A stretch of DNA of 64,000 bases, from assembly GCA_036867785.1 (NCBI GenBank), contig CP145425.1:310001-374000 (forward strand), written 5' to 3'. Below are positions 9,757 through 23,612 of this stretch, piece after piece. Numbering within the stretch: the stretch's first letter is position 1; every line of letters begins with the position of its first letter. A program made the position numbers and the translations under genes. The notes beneath the pieces are model-generated. The model saw only the letters and a program-made list of their open reading frames with translations. It was not told where the DNA came from and searched no databases. Source of the DNA: Plasmodiophora brassicae. Taxonomy: Eukaryota > Endomyxa: Phytomyxea > Phytomyxea > Plasmodiophorida.

Positions 9757-11930
9757 ATGATGTCGCGAGTTCGCGATGCGCCGCTGACTGCGCTGCGCCG
9801 GGTGATGGCCGACCAGGCCGTCGCCGCCTGTATCGTGCCGTCCGAGGACGCGCACCAGTCCGAGTACGTTGCTCCCGCCGCCGAGGTGCGGTGTTGCTGT
9901 GCGTGTCGTCCCGGGGGAACTGCCGGTCACGTGTGTGTGTGCAGAGGCGAAGGTTCCTGTCCGGGTTCACGGGATCGGCGGGGACGGCGGTTGTGACCGC
10001 GACCCAGGCGCTGCTGTGGACGGATGGACGGTACTTCGACCAGGCGACGAACGAGCTGTCGTCGTCCTGGACGCTGATGCGCCAGGGGAATGCCGATGTG
10101 CCGCAGATCCACGAGTGGCTGGCATCCAACCTGACACGTGACGCGAGAATCGCAGGTCGGGCATTCGTGGCGTCCGGCGCGGTGACGGCTAAGCGCTCGT
10201 GTTCAGTGGACCCGTTTGTGACGTCGCTCAGCGTGTTTCGAACCCTAACTGGGGCGGGGCTTGCCGAGATCACGCCGATCACGCCGAACCTTGTCGACAC
10301 GGTCTGGGACGACAAGCCTGACGCGCCTGCCGATCCTGTCTTCACACACCCGCGAGAGTATTCCGGTATCGGGTCCACGTTGCGTCGTCGAACATGTACT
10401 GACGGATGGCGCACCAGGCGAAAGTACTCAGGACAAGCTCGCTGCGGTTCGCAAACGCCTGGAAGAGAAGGGCGCTTTCGCATTTGTCGTGTGCGCTCTC
10501 GACGAAGTGGCATGGCTGCTCAACCTACGGGGGTCGGACATCGCGTTCAACCCTGTGTTCTTCTCGTATGCGATCGTGACGATGGACGACGTGCTGCTGT
10601 TCATCGACAGCAACAAACTGTCGACGGACGTTGCCGACTACCTCGGTGGGTTGTCCGTTCAAGTGCTACCGTACGACGCCATCGTAACGGAGCTGTCGCG
10701 GCTTCCTGTTCCTGAGGGCAAGAAGATCTGGATCGATCCTTTGCAGTGCTCGTTGGCGCTGTTCAACGCCATCAGGAAGACGCCGATTCTGGAGTTGCAA
10801 TCCCCAGTCTGCGAGTTGAAGGCCATTAAGAACGATGTGGAATTAGAGGGATTCCGGCAGTGTCACATCCGCGATGGCGCTGCCGTCTGCCAGTTCCTGT
10901 GCTGGCTTGAGGCTCAGGTCAAGGCGGGCGCGCCCATTGACGAGATTAGCGCTGCTGACAAGCTCGAAGCCTTCCGCAAGCACCGGCGCCTGTTCAAAGG
11001 ACTATCATTCTCAACCATTCCGGGGTCAGGCCCGAATGGCGCCATCATCCACTACCACCCAACGGCCCAGACGAAGCGTCCCGTGACGTCGAATGAGATG
11101 TTCCTGCTCGATTCGGGTGGACAATATTTAGACGGGACGACCGACGTGACAAGGACGGTGCACTTTGGCGAACCTACTCAGCACGAAGTTGACTGCTTCA
11201 CGAGGGTTCTGATTGGACATATTCGTCTCGCCATGGCGACATTTCCTGGTGGCACAACGGGGCATCAGCTCGACTGCTTGGCACGGACGTCGCTGTGGTC
11301 GGTGGGGCTGAATTTCAACCATGGGACCGGCCATGGCGTTGGCGCCTTCCTGAATGTCCATGAGTACGTGAGCACGCAGCCATTGGTCGTTGCGACTCGC
11401 GCTGACGTCGCTCGAACGTGTCAGGGGTCCCCATGGCATCAGTCACTTGCTGAGACGGATTGCTGTCGCGACTTCTCCTCTGAAAGCGGGCATGACGGTC
11501 TGCTTTGCGAATTGTCCCCCAACCCTATGCTGGTGCTGATGCCCTTCAGGTGACGAACGAACCTGGATACTACGAGACGGGGAGGTTTGGCATCCGAACG
11601 GAAAGTGTCATGCTGGTGCGCCCTCAGAAGACGCAACACGAGTTCGGGTCTGCAGGATGGCTTGGTTTCGAAACGGTACGTTCGCGCGCGGTCGGTTTGC
11701 TCAGCCTCATATCTGATCGCGCTTCGATGAAGGTCACGATGGTCCCGCTGCAGGCGTCGTTGATGAACCTTGACCTGATGAGCGACGCCGAAATCGAATG
11801 GGTGAACAACTACCACGCGGAATGCCTGGAGAAGCTAGCGCCAGAACTAGGTGATGATCGTGATACGCTTGCCTGGCTCCGCAAAGCCTGCAGGCCGCTC
11901 CGGCCGGCCAAGCCTCTCCATCAGCAGTGA
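9757..11930 (+). CDS. XPNPEP1: Cytosolic Xaa-Pro aminopeptidase (aminopeptidase P, M24B)
   Basis: Full-length three-domain aminopeptidase P, which removes the N-terminal residue before proline. Exon 1 from ATG 9757 reads MMSRVRDAPLTALRRVM...AHQSEYVAPAAE and joins RRRFLSGFTGSAGTAVV across a 59-nt intron. Later joins restore EYSG-ESTQDKL, NVHE-GPHGISHLL, AGMT-VTNEPGYYE and FET-VTMVPLQ. All five metal ligands are visible: two Asp in LLDSGGQYLDGTTDVTR, His in GTGHGVGAFLNVHE, Glu in TNEPGYY and Glu in RTESVML. The dimer and domain layout match the animal cytosolic form, with no signal peptide. An in-frame ATG at 9676 would add a 27-residue leader. Confidence 0.93.
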
Positions 11931-12324
11931 TCATCTGGTAGCCAAACACTATTCGGGCTGTTGTCTATTCCATACATTATAACGTACCAGCGGAACGGCT
12001 CGCGCGATGTCGTATTGACGACGGCGGCCATGTGGCTGGCGCCCGCACAGGACGGCCGACCTCGGCGGGATGTGAACGTCATGCTGCATAACGGTGACGC
12101 AAACGTGTTTGTAAATTTGGATCATCGCGCTGCTCAGAGGATACCGACGCGCCAGATAGGCCATTGATGTCGCTGTACAGTCGGGGCGGGGCGTCCTGCA
12201 GAGCCTGGGCCGCTCGGGGTGTACCCGGAATCTCCTCCCGAAGTTTCATTTCGTAAACGAGGCGGCATTACGATGGCTTCATTACTGGTTCCGGGATGGA
12301 TGGGATCGCACAATTGCATAATGA
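11931..12324. other. Convergent intergenic region
   Basis: 394 bp between the stops of XPNPEP1 and the 2OG oxygenase. Short frames occur on both strands but show no family resemblance. I see no RNA gene, repeat or clear polyadenylation motif here. Confidence 0.35.
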
Positions 12325-13348
12325 TTAGAACCACTGTAGGTCAGGCTTTGGCATCTTGAGTAGCATCGTGAGGTGATGCCCTAACGCGCTCTTGATACGA
12401 TGTACATCATTCCGGTGGGCCTGAATCAGAGCGCGCGTTTGTTCGTTATCGTCGTGGCTTTCGATGATGGACCGCTCCCACTCCTCGGCATAATGGAGCT
12501 TAGCGAGCAAGGCGCGCCTCCTCGGATGCAACAGGTACTTTTGAATCTCAGTGACCGCGTTGCCTGGGGGAGCGCTTGCAGCCGGGGGCTCACCGGCGCC
12601 GACGTCTGTGCCGTCCCAGAGCCAAATTGTGAAGCACAACCGTTCCGTTCGCGACGGAAGGACACGATGCAGACAGAACGGGGAGGAAAACATGACGCAC
12701 CGATTGAACACCGGTTCGATATCGACGGAGGCGTTCGGGAACGGGTACAGCCTCAGCTGACCACCGTCGCGACCCGCCTCGTAGCCCTCGTTTAGGTACA
12801 CGATTGCACTGCGAAACGCCCCACGGTCAGTGTCAGGACTGGCGTATGGACGACCCGCGTGTGTCAATCCCTGACGTGAGAAACCGGGTGTCGACGCCCT
12901 CGTGCGTATCGAAGTGCATTGGGAAGCAGGCGCCGCCTCCGAAGTTGATCTGGGCCTTCACGGTCTGCCGAACGACTTCGCGCCTGCCGCCCAGGCCGTA
13001 CCGGACCGCCTCCGCGAGGGTGGCGTCGGCAGCGAACCCAGACAGCACCGGCAGTTGCTGGGCGACCGTCGGCGACGCCAGGTCGAGTTCCGCAATGCCC
13101 CGTTTCGGGACGAGGACGCGGTCGCGATCCCGCACCAGGATCGTCGCGTTCGCGCTGAGCAGCGACGTCTGCTCGACGGCCGCCCGGATCATCTCCTGGC
13201 GCAGGGCGCGCGCCGTCTCCGCCGGCATCGCATTGTCCACGACCGCGTACCCATGCCGGCGCAGGCGCGCGAACGCCTCGCCGCCCACGTTCCACGCGAA
13301 CCGGACGGGCGCCGGCGCGCTGTGAACCCACCGTCGCGGCGCCCGCAT
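12325..13348 (-). CDS. 2OG-Fe(II) oxygenase, prolyl 4-hydroxylase-like
   Basis: Two exons joined across a 76-nt intron (12884-12809), which restores HFDTHEGVDTR-AIVYLNEGY. Iron ligands are HxD in MHFDTHEG and the distal His in FCLHRVLPSR. The downstream Arg of that segment is in place to bind 2-oxoglutarate. The N-terminal part (GYAVVDNAMPAETARALRQEM) matches the helix before the double-stranded beta helix. A helical Arg/His-rich extension after the core is not typical of collagen prolyl hydroxylases. The start at 13348 (MRAPRRWVHS) is a choice: the frame is open to ATG 13519. The substrate cannot be told. It is divergent from the next gene. Confidence 0.78.
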
Positions 13349-13765
13349 TCCGGCGGCGCACCCGTCTGGGCAACGCGTTGCATTCGATTCTGTATTCAGT
13401 TGGCGAACTGCAGCGGGCGGACAGCGCGGAACTGTTCGCTGCAGCAAGGAAAAGGTTACAGGGGCGTACGGTATGTTCTGTAGGTAGTTCTTGACCGTAG
13501 GTCGGCCTCCGCGCCGCACTGCAACACGACCACAGTGGCAGTGCCGTCGACCTCACCAATTTTAGACATGTGGAGCGGATTTGGCTCCCGCGGAGGACTC
13601 GGTCCGTCGGGGCGCCATTTGGACTCGGCAAGCGAGCGAGCCCGTTCTGAGCTGCACGTCACGCCGGGAGCGTTTGGCGTCGTAGGCTCGGTGCGTTGAT
13701 CAGCGTGCCGCCGCAGTGTGAGGGGGGGTGCGCGCCCGGAGTGTGACGGGCCAGTGGACGTGCCG
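13349..13765. other. Divergent spacer and probable shared promoter region
   Basis: About 417 bp between the chosen starts of the oxygenase (minus) and the unknown plus-strand gene. Some of it may be coding if the oxygenase starts at 13519. No TATA box or repeat is convincing by eye. Confidence 0.3.
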
Positions 13766-14179
13766 ATGGTGGCGGCGGAGAAGGGCGGCGCTGTGCGCGC
13801 CGACCGCTGGAGCAAGCTGCTGCAGTTTGGCGTCAGCGCCGAGCACGTCGCCGGCTATGCGGCGTACTGCGAGATGCAGACGTCGACGAAGCTGGGCCGC
13901 CTGCTGACCAGCGACATGCCGACCCTGGAGGAGTTCATCGCCATGCGCGAATCGTACGCGAACGCGCGCTGCGACATGCTGCTCGAGCAGGCGCGCCGGA
14001 CGCCGCGCCGGCTCAGCGTCGACCGCGTGTTGCTCGTCGACGACGACCGACGGCCGCCCAGCGTCCGCAGCAAACTCTGCCGTATCATGGGCGTCAACGG
14101 CAACGACCTCAAGTACTACATCCGATTCGGCAAGGCCGTCCAGATCCTCGGCGACGCGCCAACGTTATCCGTCCAGTGA
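13766..14179 (+). CDS. Unrecognised 137-residue protein
   Basis: Clean frame from ATG 13766 (MVAAEKGGAVRADRWSKLL) to a TGA at 14179, with strong GC3-biased codon use like its neighbours. The sequence is mostly helical and charged (EEFIAMRESYANARCDMLLEQARR) and ends with a compact region (GVNGNDLKYYIRFGKAVQIL). No signal peptide, no membrane segment and no motif I know. An upstream in-frame ATG at 13718 would add 16 residues. It is probably a soluble intracellular protein. I have no functional assignment. Confidence 0.55.
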   Translation: MVAAEKGGAVRADRWSKLLQFGVSAEHVAGYAAYCEMQTSTKLGRLLTSDMPTLEEFIAMRESYANARCDMLLEQARRTPRRLSVDRVLLVDDDRRPPSVRSKLCRIMGVNGNDLKYYIRFGKAVQILGDAPTLSVQ

Positions 14180-14620
14180 ACCTGGCGACCCATCCCGCTA
14201 TTATCGAAACACATTATACCCTGTTGTTGTTTGTCGTTTGGTATTGTACCCATCGTGCTGTATGCGTGTGTAGAGGTATTCGATGCACCTATTATTGGTC
14301 GTCAGTCATTTCGTGAGCGACTTGAACAGTGGACGCGGGATGCTGCTGCTGGGCAGATGCCGATGCGATTCGGGCAGGCAATGGCGTGCGTGCTGGAGCA
14401 GGACACGAAACGGTCGAGGGCGATGTATCGACTGCGTCCTGAGGCGTCAGGCACCCGTTCGGGTACCGCATGGCTTCTTCGGTGACATCCAAACCCTTCT
14501 TGATCACATTCAAGCGTTTCGATCGTGTCCCGATGGCGATTGCCTGTCTGTGCGACGACGCAGACACTGTCCCGAGGACAACAACGAAATGGTACACGTG
14601 GCACGTTTAGTGGTGACATG
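14180..14620. other. Convergent intergenic region
   Basis: 441 bp between the unknown gene and the stop of SARAF. Frames on both strands are short and without resemblance to known proteins. No repeat or RNA gene recognised. Confidence 0.35.
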
Positions 14621-15747
14621 TCACCGTCTCGTCGTTGTCGCATACCCTGTCGCCCGTCGATGCGTCGTTGATGAGCTGCTGCTGTTGCCGCCGCCGCCGC
14701 CGCCGTCGCTGCTGTTGCTTGTCGCCGCGTGGGAGAACCCAGAGTGAGACGGTCGGCTGCCCCACCCTCCGAACCACCCAGGACTGTCGTAATGCGAGCT
14801 CGCATAGGTGCGCGCCCGATTGCGATTGCCAAACATGTAGCCGAGTACGCCACCAAGCCCCATGCCGGAGAAGAACCCCGGCCCGCTGGATCGTGACGAC
14901 GAAGACGTGGAATACGAAGGAGGAGTGTCGCAGGACGGTGCAGGGCGTTCGAACGCGCTGTACGGCGGCGGATCATGTGGTGGGTGACCGCCGCCCCAGC
15001 CGCCGCCATCACCGCTATGGCGTTCCCGACCGCGACCAGAGCAGCACGACGTCCAGATAAAGTATGCGACCAGGGCGAATACTGCCCATTGGATCAACGT
15101 CGCCGCCCAGGCGTCCTTCGACGTGTCGCGGCCATAGCGATCCGGCCGCCGGGTCGAATCCCCAGCCGACACGACCTAATGCGATCGTTCAGATACGCAA
15201 GATGACAGGCGAATGGAAATGTATACCTCATACGTTAGACCGCAGGATCCGGCCAGCACGAACGGGTCGTCTGGGTAGCTGTAACCTTCACAGGACACCT
15301 CGACGATTCCGAACCGATAGCTGGATGGCATATCCTATGGGAACCGTCAAACCGGGAACCCAGACCTGCTTTGCCTGCGTGAAGCGCATACCGCGTAACA
15401 TTCCCATTGGACATCTGCGCCAGTATATCAGCCGCTTAGTACCAAATGTATGTTTCGGCAGCGGTACCTGATCCATCCCAGCCGACGTTCCTGCACTGGA
15501 CGGTATCAGGCCGGTACTTACACGACCCGCGGCACGTCAGCTGCGGAATCGGCGATGCTCGCCGCCCCTTCGTCATCTTGGACGTATGGAACGTCAGCAC
15601 GGACACGTCGCGCAGGCGCACCTTGTCAGCGGCACCGGCGACGACCACCACCGCTGCGACCACCGCAGCGACAGACAGTGCAGCGACGACCTGCCAGCGA
15701 CACGTCATCATCATCACGAAGATAGAAGCGATGGGTGCGGCCAGCAA
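14621..15747 (-). CDS. SARAF: SARAF (TMEM66) orthologue, store-operated Ca2+ entry regulator
   Basis: In animals SARAF is an ER membrane protein that slowly inactivates store-operated calcium entry. The N-terminal hydrophobic signal (VVAALSVAAVVAAVVVVAGA) precedes the conserved luminal domain: VRLRDVSVLTFHTS, SPIPQLTCRGSC, DTVQCRNVGWDG, then across short introns QWECYADMPSSYRFG and VSCEGYSYPDDPFVLAGSCGLTYE. One TM helix follows (ATLIQWAVFALVAYFIWTSCC). The cytosolic tail is Ser/Gly-rich and contains the family block GPGFFSGMGLGGVLGYMFGNRN before a THRRATGYATTTRR end. Start choice is between ATG 15747 and a Met cluster at 15708-15714. Luminal cysteines typical of the family are kept. Confidence 0.88.
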
Positions 15748-15929
15748 AGCGCGGGGCTCGGTCCCGGGCGCGTTTTTGCTCTCGGGTCACGCGTTCGATC
15801 ACGCCGATGCCGTCTGGACGCCCATTTGTGTTGTTTTGCCGGCCGTGATCCGCATCGCTCCCGTTGAGTTTAGCGGGACCGGTCTGGAAGGGTACCCCCG
15901 AACCGGTTGGTAAGACTATACGAGACACC

Positions 15930-17478
15930 ATGGTGTCGTCTTTAGTAGCCAGTGTTCTGCGGCTGTTTGCCAACGTGGTTTGTGCCGCGCCTGTGTTATG
16001 GACATCGGTCGGCGTGTACCGGTACCGGGCGCATCGGGTGATCAGCTGGCGCGGCGTTCGTAGCGTGCTATGGCGCAACGCGCTTCTGGTCCTGTGGATC
16101 ACGACGTCGGTTTGGGGCGCTGCTCTCCCTGATGGTGCAGTATGCTGGTTCCGGATCGCGAATGTTGTCGTGCTTTGGTCGCTGCTGGCCAGCATTTCCT
16201 GCCATATCTGGTACGCGTTCGTGTCCTGGTGCAGTATCTCGACGGTCCTCAGCGATAACGCCGTATCGATCATGAGCAAACCCGGCTTCCTGCTACGGTA
16301 TCGACGTGCGCTGACCTCGACACCTGCAATGTCGATTCTATTCACTGCCGTCGTTGCCCTCGGTTCCACCAAACCCATCGTCGACCTGGCCGTCCATGGC
16401 GCAGCACCAAGGTACACGCGGTGCATTGGTCGACGGTACGCGACGCACACTAAGTCAGTACCGCAGCAACGATACGTCGTTTTCATGGATGATGCGGTGC
16501 CCAGGGGCGCCAGGGCTCGTCACGTCCGCTGCAACAGGTATCATTGGGGTCTGGCAAGCGGTTCTGGTGTTCTTCCTTCGCAACGTCAGCGATTCGTATG
16601 GCGTGCGGAACGAGGTCCTGTCCATGGCGGTGGTCATGTTCCTAACTGCGATCACCATCGTCGCTGTGCCGTTCGTGAATTCCCTCACGGCACAATCCGT
16701 GACGTACCTTATGCTGATTCTCTTCATTACCGTGATGTTACTGTACTCGTCGCAATGGATCCCCTTGCGGATTGCCCTGGCGGCCCAGACAAAAGTCGTC
16801 TCCGCCGACGAACTGTCATCGCGAATATCGACGCAGACGGCCGGTGGCATGGTTACGAACCCGGTCACTGTGACGTTCTCTAATAAGCGCCTGACGCGTA
16901 AGAGCAAGCTGTTCGATGTCCTGAACAGCGACGAAGGCCTGTCCGTTTTGTTCAAGTTCTGCCTGTCCGAATTCTCGGTGGAGAATGTCACGTACCTGTC
17001 GTCCAGCATTGCCCTTTGCACAAAGTACGGCCTAACGGATATCATCCGACGCGCGCGACTCGGAAAGGTACGAACTTGACGTCGCCGTGGCAGAAGAACC
17101 GGCTACCTAACTTGGTTTCGATAGCGAAACCAAGTTGCTGATGCCCTGAACCCTGAACGGCACAAAGAATACGTTGCCGACTGCCAACAGATTGTCAATG
17201 CACATCTCACTGAGTCGTCCCACCTGTACGACATATCGTCGGGGAGATCCCCAAACGCGGCCCACTGACAACCATTTTCCAGGCAAGTGAACCTACCGAC
17301 GGAACTGACTCAGGCGGTGGCCGCATTCCTCGCAACGGAAGGTTCACCGGTCGGCGAACGCGCTCTACAAGGCGCTGCACTGCATAGGCGCGTCGATGAC
17401 GCTGTATACGACCTCGTAGAACGCGACACCTTCGTTCGGTTTACGAACAGCGAATTATTCCGCGCCCTCGTTACGTGA
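15930..17478 (+). CDS. Multi-TM protein with C-terminal RGS domain (7TM-RGS type)
   Basis: From ATG 15930 (MVSSLVASVLRLFANVV) the protein has about seven hydrophobic helices, including SVLWRNALLVLWITTSVWG, IANVVVLWSLLASISCHIWYA and TYLMLILFITVMLLYSSQW. A C-terminal regulator-of-G-protein-signalling domain follows: LFDVLNSDEGLSVLFKFCLSEFSVENVTYL, then LNPERHKEYVADCQQIVNAHL, then a last exon ending DAVYDLVERDTFVRFTNSELF. RGS domains accelerate GTP hydrolysis by G-alpha. Fusion to a seven-helix region is known from plants and several protists. Introns fall near 16410-16455, 17068-17124 (acceptor in a perfect hairpin) and about 17250-17282. The last introns are less certain. No ligand can be inferred. 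Confidence 0.75.
17109..17136. repeat. Perfect 12-bp hairpin spanning a 3' splice site
   Basis: Arms 17109-17120 and 17125-17136 are exact reverse complements, with a 4-nt loop ATAG at 17121-17124. The inferred intron acceptor AG is the end of that loop. The probable branch site CTAAC overlaps the start of the left arm, and the right arm is the first 12 nt of the exon. Confidence 0.85.
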
Positions 17479-19680
<2,202 letters not shown>

Positions 19681-19796
19681 ACTTGCCACCGCCGCTGATG
19701 GCGCCTCGTCAATGATACATGTCTTCGGATCACAAATACCGCTGGATAGTTGTTCGGCGTCACATTTTATTAGGTCGACAGAACTATAGTGCCCGT

Positions 19797-21365
19797 TCAG
19801 TGTGGCGCTGTGGATAACGCGCTGGCAGTATTGCCTGCTAAGAGCGTCGTCGCCTGCAAAGGCACCTCCTGCCTAGGATTCGCCTGCGCGGGCGGTTTCT
19901 GGGACGCGATGTCGTTGGGAACGCGTGTGATGTCGACCATGAGGTCGTGCCGGATATTCGACCCACACGTCTTATCGTCGCCAGATGCCGGCCCCGGCGT
20001 TTCGCTTGTGCAGACGAGATTGCGGCAGAAGAACTCGATGCGGAAGTCGGCGGGGAACTCCCGACCGCATTCCATCCGACCCTCGTTGAGATGGTAGACG
20101 CTCTGGAACGCGCTGAAGCGGACAGTGCTGACGGCGGACTGCCTGCTGCACATCCCCTGGAACACGTTCACGCGGTCCTTGCTGGCCGTGATCCAACTGT
20201 AGATCACAGCGATCGCGTCCGACGCCGAAATAACGTTCTGCAGGTTGGCGGGCCCGAGCCAGAGCAGGATGAGGCAGAACTCCGTCAGCATCATACGCGG
20301 TGCCCAGCTGAGCGTCCGATCGTGGACGGTGAACCCGGCGCCCGACAACCAGAACAACTTCTGCAGCATGGCGACGTCCAGGCCCCATGCGGTCTCCGGC
20401 GATCCCGACTTCTGCATCGTCAGGATCAGCTTGGCGAACTCGTTGAAATCGGCGCTGTGCTTGTGCGGGCCAAGGATCGTGACCCAGTTCCGGACGCCGA
20501 TCGTGATCCAGTGACGGTAGTATCCCTGATTCCGGGACGTCGACGCCGACGACATCGACGGGCGAAGGAAATGGTTCTCCTTCAGGTCGCCGATGACCTG
20601 CTGGACAGTGAAACGCACAGCCTGCACGAGATCTCGTCTTCGAAGCCCGCCTTTCAAATCGGCATTGTGGTCCGCCTCCGTCTGGACACCGCATCAGTCA
20701 ACCGAGCCGTCCAGTGGCACAGATGGCAATACCGACCCGATCGTTTGATACAGCGGCACCGCCACCCGTTGACGGTTCCGCATGCGATACTGCCGGCATG
20801 TGCATTGCAGGCATCGTGTTGCCGCCCGTAGTGTCGTCATCGTCGTCGTCGTCATCGTCGCCGTCGCCGTCGACGTCGTCGAAATGATCTGTTTGCCCTA
20901 CGGGTACCGGGACAATCGCGGCAGGAAGGCCAGACTCCAGCGACGATGCATGACGACCGTCTGGTACGGGTGGCGGATTCAACCGTCGGCGCTTGTCGAC
21001 AGATGCAAAGCCTGACGGACTGTGTCCATCTGCAACAGCTACGACGAGCGGTTATTCGTTTAGCGATCGCAGGAAGCCGGCGGTCGGCATCACCTTCATG
21101 ATCTCCCAATGGCGCTGTCATTCCGAGATGCTGCTGATATACAATCTCGTTAGACCGCACGATCGCGTTGGCGTTCTGTGCGGACGGCGACGCCGACGAC
21201 GGTACGATTTGGCGGTCGATGCGGTTCTGTACGCAGCCGCACCATTAGTCGCCGATGGCGTCTGTTCGGGTCAAAACCCATTCCTACGGCGTCAAACGGC
21301 AGGCCGTTCGTCCCTCTGCGGGACGACGACGCGACGAACGCGCCGCCGATGCCCGACGCGCTCAT
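19797..21365 (-). CDS. Unrecognised protein with acidic run and conserved-looking C-terminal domain
   Basis: Multi-exon gene from ATG 21365 (MSASGIGGAFVASSSRRG). In-phase short introns join NANAIVRSNEIVYQQHLG to DGHSPSGFASVDKRRRLNPPP. Then comes DHFDDVDGDG with a run of nine Asp (20820s-20860s), then across another intron a 270-residue domain: RDLVQAVRFTVQQVIGDLKE, YYRHWITIGVRNWVTILGP, WLSGAGFTVHDRTLSWAPRM, FCLILLWLGPANLQNV, MECGREFPADFRIEFFC. Basic clusters plus the acid run suggest a nuclear protein. No signal peptide. I do not recognise the family. Exon limits in the N-terminal third are approximate. Confidence 0.55.
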
Positions 21366-21636
21366 GGTGCGGTACGGCGGTAAATACCCGCGCGTCGTGC
21401 GTGCCACAGCGCTCCGACGGGGAGGTCCAGGGCTAACGCGGGATACCGCACGGACCCCGAGACCTGCGCTATTTTAAGCACCCGCGGCTGGGCCGCGCAG
21501 CCACGTCCGGACGCGGGCGCGCGTACGTCGGCACGCGTACCTGGTCGCTTGCCGAACATAACGGAGGCAGCACCATAGTATATATATAGACGGGTTGGTC
21601 GTCGTTGTTCGCCCATTTGGGGATGGTGCAGGCTGG

Positions 21637-23612
21637 TCATGTTTGTTCTCTCATCAGACGCTGCAGGGTTTCACTGACGAGCGGCGTGCTTAGGCAGCCG
21701 GGGCCGTTGTACTTGGCGATCACGTCGCCGACGAGGCAGTTGAGCTTGCGGTACTTGTTCTTATGGAGGATGGCGTGAACCTGCAGACGGTGGAGATCAG
21801 GGTCGAACTTCAACGGGGATATTCGTGGTACCTCTCGGGGATGCGCCTTGATGGCATCGAGGCAGAGCGGTTCGATGATTGAAACATCGGTAACCTGTTC
21901 CCATCCGTGATCGCGAATGATATCAAGGACGGGACGATTGTCGCCGTCCGTCATCAGATCGAGAACGGCCTTGCCTGAACGGCCTGTCCAGACAGTCGCG
22001 AGGTTAGCGTCGACGCGCCACATCCACGGATCACGTCGCACCGGTTATCACGCCCGACGTGATGGCATCAGTCAGGGAACGAAGCCGTTCTGGATTCACG
22101 TTGCAGTCGTCGATGTCCAATCCTTTGGCATTCAGTCGGCCGAAGAGCTCCGTTGTCAACCAGTTGGCATGGACGGCTGCAGTCTCTGGCGTCAATGGGC
22201 ACGACGACGGTGCTTGAAGCATTGACTCGAAGTACGCCGTGATCGCATTCCTGGAGCCAACAATTTCAGCAGCCTGCGAAACCAAACGTTGTCAGACTTC
22301 GAACGGTAGTCCAAGCGCGTGCCTACTTTCAGCGAAATCCCGTATTGCGTCTGCAGCCGGGCGACCAGGACATCAGGCATTTCGGGCATGGATCCGCGAA
22401 TACCGTCGACAAACGATTGGTCTAGCCTCAGCAAAGGCAAGTCTGGTCGCAGGATCAATATCCGCAACGGGAACGTAAACCCAAATCGACATCCGTACCG
22501 GGGTCGGGGAACATCCTGTAATCGGCAAGCTGCTCCTTTGATCGCAGGCGGCTAGTTGATCCTGACACAGCATCGAACGACCTCGTTTCTCGCTCCACAG
22601 GACGTCCTGCCGGCGCTACCCGTTATGGCGAAGGGCAACGACGTGTGGCTGAATCGCTGACCTTGTTCGAAGGATGCGATTTGACGCTTCGTTTCGAAGG
22701 CGATGGCGTTCTCAACGGCTCGAATACTGTTCAGGTTCTTGACCTCAATGCGCTCTCCATCAATCTTCGCCGACTGGTCATGAACAGACACGTTCACGTC
22801 GCACCGCATGGAACCGCTTGCCATGATGCCATCACAGACGTCTGCAGAGAGGGGTCGATGAGAGATACCTTGAGGGTGCCACAAGACAATGTCCTCACCA
22901 AGCCGGGAAAGAATTTGCTGCAATTTCTTCAGGAACGACCCGGCTTGCTCGCCTGTCGTCATGTCTGGTTTTGTAACTATCTCGATTAACGCCATCCCTA
23001 GTGCCATTGTCAGATGAAAGGGATACGATGACGGGAACAACCGCGTCCATACCGGCACGGTTAAGGTCGACGTAACTGAACGACTCGTCAATGTCGTTGA
23101 TGGATTTCCCCGAGTCCTGTATACACGTTAGTGAAGGTTGCCGGGCAAACGTTTCTCACCAGGACCTGCTCGAGCTGTATACGGTCGATGCCAACAGTGA
23201 GGTTATGGTCAGGAAGGAAGACCAGTCCGCCGCTTATAATCGGGTCATCCTGCTGCGTGATCTGGTACCCCAGCGGCAAATCGCAGTAGAAATAGTGTTT
23301 GCGAACGAATCGGCTGGTCAAATTCACCGCCCCTCCAAACGCTGTGTCCGGACACACGTCACGATATGCCATTTACGCGGGCCAAATGGCTGTGCACGAA
23401 CCGATGCCCGCGCGAACTGCCAGGCGAACCGGTTCGGCGTTCAGACGCGGTAAGGTCCCCGGGATGGCCGCATCGAACAACGTGCAGTGCGTGTTGGGTG
23501 CAGCACCCAGTGGGCCCACGAAGCTGCCGGAGAACAGCTTCCGGGCGCACTGCAGCTGCGCATGCACCTCCAGGCCGATCTTCGCCTGCCAACGACCGCC
23601 AGCGCCGCCCAT
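21637..23612 (-). CDS. GATB: Mitochondrial aspartyl/glutamyl-tRNA amidotransferase subunit B
   Basis: GatB of the GatCAB complex, which converts mischarged Glu-tRNA(Gln) to Gln-tRNA(Gln) in organelles. From ATG 23612: [19 protein letters not shown], then [20 protein letters not shown], then [33 protein letters not shown] and [20 protein letters not shown] (cradle domain). Next are the [23 protein letters not shown] region and helical and YqeY-like tail segments ending [17 protein letters not shown]...[10 protein letters not shown]. At least five short introns are needed. Conserved Zn- and Mg-site neighbourhoods appear kept. The mature N-terminus starts almost at once, so a targeting peptide may come from an undetected upstream exon. 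GatA and GatC are not in the window. Confidence 0.9.
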
